From contig JAWWNJ010000004.1 in NCBI GenBank assembly GCA_037176885.1, positions 2,542,001 through 2,606,000 of the forward strand: DNA of 64,000 bases. The letters are read 5' to 3'. Source of the DNA: Favolaschia claudopus (Eukaryota; Basidiomycota; Agaricomycetes; Agaricales; Mycenaceae). The position numbers were made by a program, and so were the translations under genes. Below are positions 22,013 through 31,863 of the stretch, piece after piece. The stretch's first letter is position 1; every line of letters starts with the position of its first letter. The notes under the pieces were generated by a model. That model did not search any database. It saw nothing but the letters and a program-made list of their open reading frames with translations, and was not told the DNA's origin.

Positions 22013-24850
22013 GTAAGTTCTTCGACGGACGAATGAAAAGAAATAACTTACCTCGTTCCCAAGCTGACGCTGTGCCGATGTCATCGAGGAGGCAAAACCG
22101 ACCGAAGGGTCGGAGCGGAATGGTCGGAGCGGGGATTGGAGAAAGTTACTCAACGGGAGGAGGAGAATTAAGATGATGGGTAGCGGGAGAGCAGTCGATA
22201 CGATGTAGGTCTGTATCGTATCGCTGTACCGACGTAGTCAATTGAATGAAATGAATATTGTTCCTTCAAAACAAAGTCGTACCTGCGCATTGAATGGTAA
22301 GTAAATGAATAAACAGGGAAGAATTGAAGTCAAAGGAATGAAATGGAAGGAAACAAACTTGTCGAGTTTGTGGAATTGAATCTTGAAGAGATGAATGGGA
22401 TCCTGCGCTGGTTGGATTATCAGAGTGAAGAAATGAAGAAAGTGAATTGAGTAAACTTCAAGTACTTACCTTCAAAACGACGCTTCCTTGCACCGCTCAC
22501 CCTCAGCTGGCTTCAGGTCACTCAGATTGAGTAGAGGAGAGAGATGAATGGATAGCGCACCTTGCTCCAAGTCTGGGTCAACTACAATTCAACGCGAGTC
22601 GAAACGAATCGACTCACTCGGGATCAACCAACCCGCGGTTTGAATTGAAAATCTGGGAGAAAAGTAAAGGTGAGTTGAGATTGAACAGGATGATGGCGAA
22701 TGAACGAAAATGATATCAAAGAGACGAACGAAAAGACACAAAATGAAATGCAAAACGGCGTACCCGTCGAGCACTCGACAATCAAGATAAAGATGAAGGT
22801 GAGTTTAAGTTGAACCTACCCTTGGATCGCCTTTACCTGTAACCCCGAACGAAGGAAAGAAGGGAAAGAAAGAAGAGAAGATAAACGGAATAGAGACTCA
22901 CCTCGGTCCAATCCAAGATTACTTCTAATCACACTTTAACTTCAACTTTGAAGCGATTCGTTGACTCCCGAGAATCGTCGAGGCTTTAACCGAGCTGTAG
23001 AACAAAAGAAAGCAAGGTTAAGGTCAGTAGAGGATTGGTTCGAGTTGAACTTTACTTACTTGATAGAGATGTACTTTTATGTACCTTCAATGTATAGGCG
23101 CGCGCACGCGATTCAAAGCGGCATAGGTCCGGCCTTTGAAATTCGAGTCAATAATGAGAGTAAGAAATCGAAATTAAACATACCTGAGGCGAAAATAGCA
23201 TGGTTTCGGCATTAAACTGGAAGTACACGGGAGGCTGGATGCGCGGAGGCATGGTTGCAGTATCTGGGGTGTACAAAAGCGAAATCAGTACTGTATCGAG
23301 AGGTATGTTGAAGTAAGATATGAATACTTACCGGCATAATTTCGGCATACATGCCTTCGATTAGAGGTATGCTGGCGTGCGATACAAACCGGCATAGTTT
23401 CGCCTTCAAATTCAAGTCAGACCGGCAACATTTAGAGTAGGGAATTGAATTTGAACGTACTTGGGACACAAATGGCATAGTTTTGGCGTTGAATGAGAAG
23501 TACACAGAGACCTTAACTCAGAGAGGCAAGGTTTCGGCTTCTGGCCTTCAAAATTCAAGTCAGACAGACAATAGTTAGAGTAAGGAATTGAAAGTAAACG
23601 TACCTGAGGCAGAAATGTCATAACCTTGACGTCGAAGTTGAAATACAGAGGAGGCCGGACTCGGGGAGGCATAGTTTCGGCCTTAAAAGTTCAAAAAAGT
23701 CAAGTTAGTATCGGTTTGTGTAGAGAAATACAGAGCTTTAGACGTACCTTGACTTATACCGGCATAATTTCGGTATCGGGTCAAACGGAGGCATACGATG
23801 AAATGCTTTCAAAGTGCAAGTCAGATTGAGTTCAAAGGTGAAAGGGTCAGTAACGCGCACCTTGTACCGAGTTCAATCCAACCTCAACTTCAAATCCAAC
23901 ACCACAACTTCATGTCATATAAATGGACGCGGCATGCAAGCTTATTTAGTTATATTGAGGTCACAAAGTAAAGGATTGTACTCACAGGAACGAAATCAAC
24001 CCAAAATCAACCCGCCAATCAATAAATAAGTCAATCCTGAGGCCTGAGAGATTTGGTTAACAAACGAAGAGAAAAACGCAAAAGAAACAAAGAGTCGGCT
24101 CACCGAGGATGCCCGAGAGGGTGTCGAAGTCAATCCAGGTAAGAGTTTTGAAGTCCTACTCATATTGAAAGCATCCTATCGAAAGATACATCGAATTAGA
24201 CTATAAGGACAGTTAGTGTTTCGATTATAATAGCGGTAATCGAGGTTTAGAACTCACCTGGACAGCCAAAATGTGTATCTCAGGCAACTATCAAACGGTC
24301 ATTCAATGTTGAAGTTGATAAGGAACTCACTTACCCTGCGCAACCAGTCAGAATGTGCATCCCATGCACATATAGAACGACTACAAACTCAATGAAGGAT
24401 CAGTAAGTAAGAGTTCGAAGTGAATAAAGGGATTGAATCACTCACCTGTTATACAAAGTCGTCGAAATAAGACCTGAAGGCAACTTGAAGGTCAGTTCCG
24501 CGTTGAAAGAGTCGAAATTTGCATCTCATACAGTTCGAAAATGAATGGAAACTGAATGGAAGGTTAGGAACGGCTTGAGGCATTCAAAGAAATCAATTCA
24601 CTCACCTAACAAAGTCGTCGAAATGACTCGAAGGTCAGTTAGGCATTGAAGCGGTCGCATTTTGGGTCACATATAGCACAGAAGGAATAGAAGAGACTCT
24701 AAGTAGAAAGTCAGTAATGGTTTTGAAAAGATAAGACGACGACTCGCTTCATTGAACAGGTTGAAGTGGTACAAGAAGAATTTAGTATGGCCGCGAACCC
24801 GGATAGAAAGCGGCGTAGTAGAGCAAAGTACAGAACCTAGAATTGAAGGA
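22013..24850 (-). other. Small-exon cassette region, minus strand (L1 version)
   Basis: Read on the minus strand, this stretch is a dense series of donors (GTAAGT, GTGAGT, GTACGT, GTATGT) and pyrimidine-tract acceptors delimiting exon-like pieces of about 20-90 nt with introns of about 45-75 bp. Clear examples are 23604-23681 (78 nt, open; AETMPPRVRPPLYFNFDV then KVMTFLPQ) and 23184-23263 (80 nt; TATMPPRIQPPVYFQFNA then ETMLFSPQ). A core GCCGAAAYYATGCC recurs at least eight times between 23180 and 23780. Some cassettes carry stops, so not all can be coding in one frame. A perfect 9-bp inverted repeat, CGATACGAT/ATCGTATCG, with a 10-nt loop lies at 22196-22223. No known family. A minus-strand gene with many tiny exons, or a highly spliced non-coding RNA, is inferred. 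Confidence 0.5.
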
Positions 24851-26094
24851 AAATGTTAGTTAGTTTATCAAATGAATGAAAGGGAGCTTGAAGTCACAGA
24901 CGACATTAGAGTCAAGGAAAAAGTCAAAGAAGGGCGAAGGCCGAATAAACCCGAAAGCCGTGTTGAAGCACGAACGCGTCGAATTGAAAAAATTGAAGAA
25001 GGGCTTTGAAGGAAGGTTGAATAGAGATTTGAATAAAGATGAATTGTGGAGGATAAGGAAGGGTAGAAGGGAGGGAGGTGGAAAGTGGGCGGTCAACCCA
25101 TACCCAAACTCAACGAGATGAGCTCACCTTTATACCATTCCTCCGGCCCTCCAACGCTATGCTGCTCACCAAATCACCCGAAGATCCGTAGGGATCGACA
25201 GGGCGTCTTGGGAATTGCGGAGCACCGAGCCATTCAGTCGGAACAAGCGGAAATTGGAGAAGTCGACGGGGACCTGGAAAAATTCTCAAAAGTCAGCGAA
25301 AAGCACTGCGGAAAGTACACGCACGTCAGTATTCCATTCTGGGTAACTGATCGCATCAATTCAGGGACGTAACTCCGGGGTGGAGGGGGGAGATGAGGTC
25401 GAAAAAGCAGAGGGTCGAGATAGGGGTGAGTTGCAATTGCAGCGTGAAGACGAGTCCGCGAGCTCCAAAACTGCAGCAGTGGTAGATTTGGGTAGTTTGA
25501 ACAAGATTTGGACTGCCAAGAGTCGGAGATGTCAGCATGATACGGCCATGGAAGCGAGGCATTTTGCAACACACCTGAATTCATCCGGTCTCAACTCCGC
25601 TCCAAGCAACTCCGATCGCTCCAGAACCTTCTCCGATGTCGCGGGTATCCAGTCGCTACCGGTACCGTATATTCTGAGTCAGGATACGTGGGCAGACGCC
25701 GTTTAGACGGCGATTTTCGAAAATGCGTGCAAGTGCCGTTGTGCCGTTTTGCGAGGGTCCCTGGGCAAAAAAAGGCGAGAAAGCATGAGTTTCAAAGTAG
25801 AAGTATGTAAGAATACATCCCTGAGTCGCGAGGGCAAGGCGGCGCCGCGCGCGCAGTCGTCGATGGTGGTGGTAAAAGCCAATGTTCGGAATTTCCTGTT
25901 TGAGCGAAGATATGATTGATCTGATCGCAGCGGCCAACCCCGCCACGAGATCTTCCTTGCCCACGACCAGCCCGCCAGCGCCAAGCGTCAACATATCGGC
26001 ATGGCGCGCTCACGCGCGCAACACGTCTGGACCGCAAATCGACTGAAAACCACCGTATCTAATCCCATGGGACTATCTTGACAGTTTTCTGCGA
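24851..26094. other. R1 segment between cassettes and MITE, no assigned gene
   Basis: Open frames of 70-116 codons exist on both strands, for example 25380-25706 +, 108 codons, MEGGDEVEKAEGRDRGELQL. The 108-codon frame is kept at 36415, 47448 and, with four substitutions in the diverged R2, at 58482-58808, which makes it the best short coding candidate here. The antisense frame (25234-25584 -) is also open in R1 but altered in R2. No domain is recognised. The equivalents are 35886-37129, 46919-48162 and 57954-59203. Confidence 0.35.
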
Positions 26095-26102
26095 GCTGTG
26101 AG

Positions 26103-26375
26103 AGGCCCCCGGTCACTGACATATAGGTTCGTCGCATTGAAAACCCGAATTTCGGCCTGATTTACTCTATTTTTCGGCACTGATGGCGCTCTGGCGGCTT
26201 CAAAAACCACGATTTTTTTCTGAAAATGCGCGCAAACGCTTAGTTTAGAGGAGCTGCGTCGCCCTATCTAGTCAAAACCTCTGTCAGATGGCTGGTTCGC
26301 GAAATAGACCTCTCAGATTGGACCTTGTTTTACTCTATGGATGTGACGAACCTATATGTCAGTGACCGGGGGCCT
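26103..26375. mobile_element. hAT-type MITE, 273 bp, R1 unit 1
   Basis: Perfect 31-bp terminal inverted repeats: the left end starts AGGCCCCCGGTCACTGACAT and the right end is its exact reverse complement (26345-26375). It is flanked by identical 8-bp copies of GCTGTGAG (26095-26102 and 26376-26383), the target length of hAT transposons. It has no coding capacity. The same site in R2 (59204-59211) has one GCTGTGAG and no element, proving insertion. Confidence 0.95.
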
Positions 26376-27119
26376 GCTGTGAGCTGGCTCGGGCACCGCG
26401 CGGGGCTTCTTTGGGCGACCACTCGGGCTCGGCTGTCTGGTTTACGAAAATCTGATCCTTCTCAAACAGCCAACTCCGTGCTTCTTGTCCTCACTCTTGG
26501 CTCACTCTGGGGCAGTTTTCTGTATTTTGTGGCTTTCGTTGAAGGCGGCTTGCGTTTTCAAGAAACCGGCGCAGGTATTCTCTTGCGAACGTCCGGCTCG
26601 CTGTCTGAGTTGCCTCGTTCGACGAACGCGAATCATTTATGTTACGTATGTACCAGTGTTCAAACAGGAATCACAGGGAGGAGGGACAGGTCCGAATTTA
26701 TCTGGTCACCTTTTTCAGCGTCGGGCACATCTCTAGTTAGTATAGTTCGCTTTTTGGGACAGAGGCGATTTCTCTAATCTTTGAATGGTGAGCTATTCAG
26801 TTCTCTCAAAGCTTAGGGTGCTGAGGAACTGAGAAACACGGTTTCAGGGTGGCAGCCGACGCGTATAAGTCTGGCCGAACTTATCAACTTCCAGAAGGTG
26901 AATTATTCAAAAACAACGTTACTTACAAATTTCACTGATTTTGTTGCAACGGAGCAGCATCAGCCGACACCGATGGGGGGACTAACACGACCAAACCAAC
27001 CCACCTTTCTCTCCACCACCACCTTCTCCCCAATTTACCACTCAAAAATCCCCTGGGTGAGTTATGATCCCTTCCTTCCACCTCTCCTTGAAGCTCCTTC
27101 TCATCTCACCTCCTCAGCG

Positions 27120-28760
27120 ACCTCGTGAAGCTCTTGTCAACGCCGAAACCACGTCCCCCATGCGTTGATACGACGTATCGTCTTCCCGCGAGCGAAACTT
27201 TAAGTAAGTTGCTACTTTTACTCATTTTGACGTCTTTTTCACCAGGATTTGGCCGCCGGCAGGCCAATAACGCCCTCGCCGCGTACACCAGCGAAATCCG
27301 CACCCACCCCTCACATTCTTCGTTGTTGGGCTCGCCACCGCCGCGCCGCGCAGCGGCGCTATTGCGTTGACACGACGTATCGCCGTCCCGTGAGCGCGAC
27401 TTCGAGTATGTTCACATTTCCTTCACTTTTTCCCCCCTTCTGACGCGTTTTTTCACCAGGATTTGGCTGCCGGCAGGCTAACCCCGCCCTCGAAGCATCA
27501 AGCAGCGGAATCCACGCCTGACTCGACAATTTTCTGTTGTTGTTGCTGCCGTCTCCGCCGCGCCGCGTAGCGGCGCGCATGGCGATGAGTATATGTATCT
27601 TCTTCCCGCGAGCGCGAGCGGGAGAAAAGGTCAGTGTTTCCTGCTCCAATTTCTCTTCTTCTGACTGCTTTTTTCAGATTTTTTTGGCCGCCGGCAGGCT
27701 AATGCCGCCCCAGACGCGAAAGCACGGGTTTCCTCGTTGCTTTGGAAGATCTTCGTCGTCGCTGGTGGCGCACGGCGCCGCGTAGCGGCGCTATCACGTC
27801 GACACCATATTTCGCCGTCCGGCGAGCTCTTATTTCGGTGAGCTTTACTTTTCTCACCTTCAGGCTTCTTTCAATTCATCTTACGAAGTTTTCTTTGCCA
27901 AGGTTTTTCCGCTTTCGCGGTAACGGCAAGTTTCCTGACGTCGGTTAAGGTGAGGTAACCCTTTCCCTTTTTCTTCCAAGTCTTAACCTTTTACCTAACC
28001 CATCTCCCCGTCGATTACTATAGGTATCGACGCCCCGCGAGCGAGGAATACTTTACATAAGGTATGTGCCCTTTCACCCCCAGCCTTTCGTTCAATCTCT
28101 GTCCCATCTTCCATCTCGCCATCACAGTTCAAACTCTGGTTATTTCGTCGTCCCCCAAGCAACGTCTTCTTGTATGTTTTTCAACTGATTCCACATGTTT
28201 TCTGTACTGATCTACCTTCCCAGAATCAAAATTCTTCCGCTGCGCGGCCCTCTTCATCAACACGGACTCCTCGAAGGAAAATTCAATTTTTCGGCGTCCG
28301 CCGAGCGATGTTTTGAAGTACCTATTAGGTGTGTTCTTCGTGCCCTTCCAGTTGTTTTCCCACTAAATTCCTCCACTTTCAGAATTTTTCTTCCTGCTCC
28401 GTGGGCGGAGTCATTGCCATCATCGCCGACATCTCGATTTCAAAATTGAGATTTGGCTTTCCCGCGAGCGAGAACTTGGGCTGGGGGCTCACCAGGTGCG
28501 TAGATCTACCGTTCTGAAGCGCTTCTCAGCTGATCCTGAGTGCTAGATTTTTTTCTTTCCGCTGCGCGGCGCTGACCATTCAACCTTCAACATAGCCCAC
28601 CACGTCAAATTTGTCAAAGTCCACGACGCGAAGAAAAATTTCTTCGCTGCGCGGCCGAGCTGGTCAGTAACCTGCTACCAATTTCTTCGATTTCATACTG
28701 ATTTCATGCACATATATTCATTTTTTTTCTGCCGCTGCGCGGCGCCGCAGCGACATTCAA
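27120..28760 (+). other. Hairpin exon-cassette region, plus strand, R1 unit 1
   Basis: Exon-like blocks at 27246-27405 (160 nt), 27460-27629 (170 nt) and 27678-27837 (160 nt) are bounded by good donors (GTATGT, GTCAGT, GTGAGC) and CAG acceptors. They are related to each other: each begins (GA)TTTGGCYGCCGGCAGGCYAA, carries a perfect 7-bp stem with a 3-nt loop, GCGCCGC-GYA-GCGGCGC, and ends with a CCCGCGAGCG-type motif just before the donor. Further blocks follow with TCCGCTTTCGCGGTAA (27907), CCCCGCGAGCGAGG (28034) and four CCGCTGCGCGG-type palindromes near 28247, 28557, 28643 and 28731. Stops are frequent, so a structured spliced RNA is more likely than a protein. The function is unknown. Confidence 0.5.
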
Positions 28761-29162
28761 ATGCAAAACATTCCTCATTTTCAAGTTTTTCGACTGTTCT
28801 GTGGCGCCGATTCAGTGAGTTTCTCCAGTCAACGCCTCGATTTTCAGACTTGGACAGTTTCAAGAACTGCATGATCTAAGCCGGACTTCAAATTCAAGAA
28901 ATTCAAGAGGTAATGCTGACTTGTCATTCTCTCTACGTACAGTACAATTCAGGGTAGTCAGTAAATCTAGATCTGTACTTTTACTAGATCCCCGTCCCCG
29001 ATTAGCGTAGGCCTGAGGACCCTGAAACAGGCCGGGAAACGGGCTTCCTGTGGGTCGAAAAATCAAATTTTTTCTCCGCTGTATGTAAGTAGAAAATAAA
29101 TCCTTTTGAGACCCGCTCCGAAAAGCTATAAGTCTGGGGTGGGCGAGTCGCTTGCGACCTTG

Positions 29163-29213
29163 GTCGCGCGGCGAGCTTAGTCGCGCGGCGAGCTTAGTCG
29201 TGTGGTGAGCGTG
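29163..29213. repeat. 17-bp tandem repeat, three copies
   Basis: GTCGCGCGGCGAGCTTA twice, then a variant GTCGTGTGGTGAGCGTG. The same three copies occur at 40196-40246 and 51230-51281; R2 has two copies (61994-62028). Confidence 0.85.
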
Positions 29214-29251
29214 TCAGCGCTTGAGAATTGCCTTTTTGGGAAGTCAAAGCA

Positions 29252-29570
29252 CGAACTCGGACCTACCTTCAAGAACTTTACCGCACGGACTTGAAACAAA
29301 ACCTTGTTGTTGTACGACACTACCTACTACTGCTACCTACTGCTGCTCGGACGATGATGGACTTGTACTGTACTGACGCCGAGCACTTACACTTACGATA
29401 CGATACACTCTAGTTAAAAAAACCTACTTAGCTACGCTCGTTTGACGCTTATCCCTTACTTAGGTAGATAGACAAAACCGTAATGAGGTATTAATTTGAA
29501 AGCAGAATTCGGATGGGGAGGAAGAAGACGCGTTGAGTCAAGTCATGTGAGTGTGACAACACGCGTTGCG
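29252..29570 (+). repeat. Array junction segment, unit 1
   Basis: A stretch at the end of each unit, just downstream of the C2H2 gene's 3' end, from CGAACTCGGACCTACC to GTCATGTGAGTGTGAC. It is also present at 40285-40603, 51320-51637 and about 62068-62386, and inverted at 16448-16819. It contains no convincing gene; a 61-codon plus-strand frame (29228-29413) overlaps it. Confidence 0.8.
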
Positions 29571-29905
29571 ATGTGCGCAATTTATTCTCCACACCCAGGA
29601 GCGATAGAGCACAAAAAACCAGCAGGGCGGGCAACAAAAAGCCCGAGTCAAATTCAGTACAAACGATCCAGCCAGGTAACTAATGGTACAGGTACAAGAA
29701 CATCTAAATAAATGCAATCCAGGATACAAGTACATCTACCGAGTCCGCAATACAAGATAAAGGCACATTAAGAACGAAGTGCCTATGTACTACGCGAGAG
29801 AAAGCCGGAGCCCACTCGGAGCCCTTACAACACAAACCAATGCAGAATATATACAAATAAGAATATTAACCAAACCGCCGCCTCCCACACCAAACGCGCC
29901 GCCAT

Positions 29906-31283
29906 TCAATAGATGACCGTGGAGTACTCGCCAGTGAACTGCGCCGAAGGCGCCCAGTACCCATTCAGCGCGGCATCCACCACGGACGCGGGCGCGAACC
30001 GATAATCCACATCCACCGCCGGTGGCGGGGGCGGAGAGTAGGCGGGAGAGGCGAAGAACAGAGACGCCTCTTCGTCGGTCCAGGGGATGTGGTTCGGGTA
30101 CCATGTCGTGGGCGGGAGGTCGCAGGTGGCAGCGGCGTAGTGAGCGATGTGGGAGGAGGAAGGGGAAGGGGAAAGGGAGGGGGAGAGGGAAAGGGAAAGG
30201 GAAGGGTCGGAGGTAGGCAGGAAGACATTCGCCTCGAAGCGTCCTTGTGTGTAAGCGCTGAAATCGCTCTTCTCGAGCTCGGCCTTGCATTCGGTGGATC
30301 CATCGACGGGGTAGAGGTGCGTCGGGCTCGCTTCCTGCGGGACGTATAAGAGGTCCTTTGGGTTGACGACATCCGGAGTGACGATGCCCTCGGGGCTGGC
30401 GAAGAGCGATATCAGCTCTTGTAAGCTCCAGTCAACAAGGGAGAAGTCCACCCCCGAGGAGGAGGAGAAGGAGAGATACGCGTCGAGATCGTACGGGAAG
30501 GCGACGGGTGCGACGTCGTAGGGGTAGCCCAGCTCGTAGCACGACGAGGGGGTAGACGGGGCGGGCGAAGGGGACGCGGCAGCCGCAGAAGGGGAAGGGG
30601 AAGAGAACCCGCTTCCAGACGCGACTGGCACCTCGACGGGCTCCTGCGCCTCCGACTCGACAACGACAACGTCAGGCACTGGCATGATATCCCTTGCAGC
30701 CGACTTCCTCTTGCGCGGCTCGGTGCGGGGAACGTAGCCATGCTGCCCGCACATGTGTCGGTGGTAACACGACGGATCCGACGTGCCGAAGTCGCACTGG
30801 TTGCAGGCGTACGGTTTCTCGGTCGTACTAGATAGTCGACCGTTAGCTTCGATTCAAATGAGAATAAGAAAAACTCACTGCTTCGAGGTGTAATGCGTCT
30901 TCATATTAGACTTCTGCAGCGACTTGTGGGTGCAGCCCGGGAACGGGCAATGGTGCATCCTAAATACAGCAATGCGCGCGTCAGAAAGACGAAACAAAAC
31001 GAAGAGCAAGAACAGCGAAAACGCACAACTTTTCGCGCTCCTCAGGCGACAAATGGCGAGCAGTATGGCGGGAGAGATCCGTCGGGTTCTTATAGCTCCA
31101 GTCGCAACCTTCATGCGAGCACTTGTGCTGCAGCGGCGGATAGGGAGGGGTTTTGCCGTTCTAAAATAAGACGATCAGATATTGCTGTAAGTCGATGAAG
31201 TAAGGACAGACGCGAACCTTAGCAGTGGTAGACTTCGACCGCTTGCGAAGCGAAGTCATAGTCTGAGTGGGAATACGAGGCAT
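29906..31283 (-). CDS. C2H2 zinc-finger transcription factor copy 2 (L2, unit 1)
   Basis: Exons 31218-31283, 31027-31160, 30879-30959 and 29906-30827; introns are 57, 67 and 51 bp; the product is 400 aa. It starts MPRIPTQTMTSLRKRSKSTT. Finger 1 is C-x4-C-x12-H-x3-H (CSHEGCDWSYKNPTDLSRHT). Finger 2 is C-x4-C-x12-H-x4-H (CPFPGCTHKSLQKSNMKTHY), its last His created exactly across intron 3, followed by a TTEKPYAC linker. Finger 3 is C-x2-C-x12-H-x4-H (CNQCDFGTSDPSCYHRHMCG, then QH). A basic patch, RTEPRKRK, is probably the nuclear signal. The C-terminal 270 residues are acidic, Ser/Pro- and aromatic-rich; DFSLVDWSLQELISLF and HIPWTDEEASLFFA look like activation segments. It is inferred to be a sequence-specific nuclear regulator. 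Two CCAAT boxes lie upstream. The gene diverges from a plus-strand spliced region at 31864. Confidence 0.9.
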
Positions 31284-31863
31284 CTTGTCTTATCGACACA
31301 AACTCGAAGCGCGAACGGGGGAGGGGATCTTTGACTTGACGGGGGGCAGAGTGTGGGCGCAGAGGCGTGTGTCCCCCTCACCCCCATCCCCCGCTTTATC
31401 GACCGAATTCCTCCAGGATTGGTTTTGATGGATTGGCTGCGACCAGGAAAGCAAAATCGTACAAGTAAAGTGTTTGCGGTGATTTGTGCGAACAGCTGTT
31501 GAGCCACTCGAAAAAACCCATCTAGGAATGTGTTTGCACTTGACGAGGCGACGCGGACAAGAGCAAAGAGGATTTCCAGATATGGGAATTCTCGCTAGCG
31601 ATGTCGCACGCTTTGAATTTTTTTTGATGCCTCACTGGCCGCTTTGTGCAGACGGGTTAGAGTGCCCAGACGTGTAAGGTAGGCAGCGAACAAAGCTGAG
31701 AGCGCTGGCTGCATGCTTCGCGTGCCATTTCCTTCAGTGTCCACTTTCACACTCTCCCTCAAAATTTTCTTCTCTGATTGACAGCAGCTTAAGCTTACCT
31801 TCACTCCCACACACCTCAAGCCCGCCGTTACGCCTCGAAACCCTCACGCTAAGCTCCCTCCCT
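31284..31863. promoter_or_regulatory. Divergent promoter region of C2H2 copy 2 and the plus-strand spliced region
   Basis: 580 bp between the C2H2 start codon (31283) and the plus-strand ATG at 31864. On the minus strand two CCAAT boxes (ATTGG at 31418-31422 and 31432-31436) lie about 135-153 bp before the C2H2 start, and a TATA-like CGATAAAG near 31395-31403 lies between them and the gene. A pyrimidine-rich stretch (CACTTTCACACTCTCCCTCAAAATTTTCTTCTCT) runs up to the plus-strand region. The same region occurs at 20517-21106, 42317-42896 and 53352-53931. Regulators are unknown; CCAAT boxes suggest a HAP complex. Confidence 0.5.

Noticed and set aside
22961..23215. 84-codon plus-strand frame (MTPENRRGFNRA...)
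   Set aside because: It crosses several minus-strand cassettes and shows no family resemblance; it is probably chance.
26325..26777. 150-codon plus-strand frame in R1
   Set aside because: It starts inside the MITE and is altered by a one-base change in unit 2 and by indels in R2, so it is not a conserved gene.
30022..30349. Gly/Arg-rich plus-strand frames opposite the C2H2 exon 4
   Set aside because: They arise from the GGGAAA-type microsatellite that encodes the Ser-Leu run on the minus strand.
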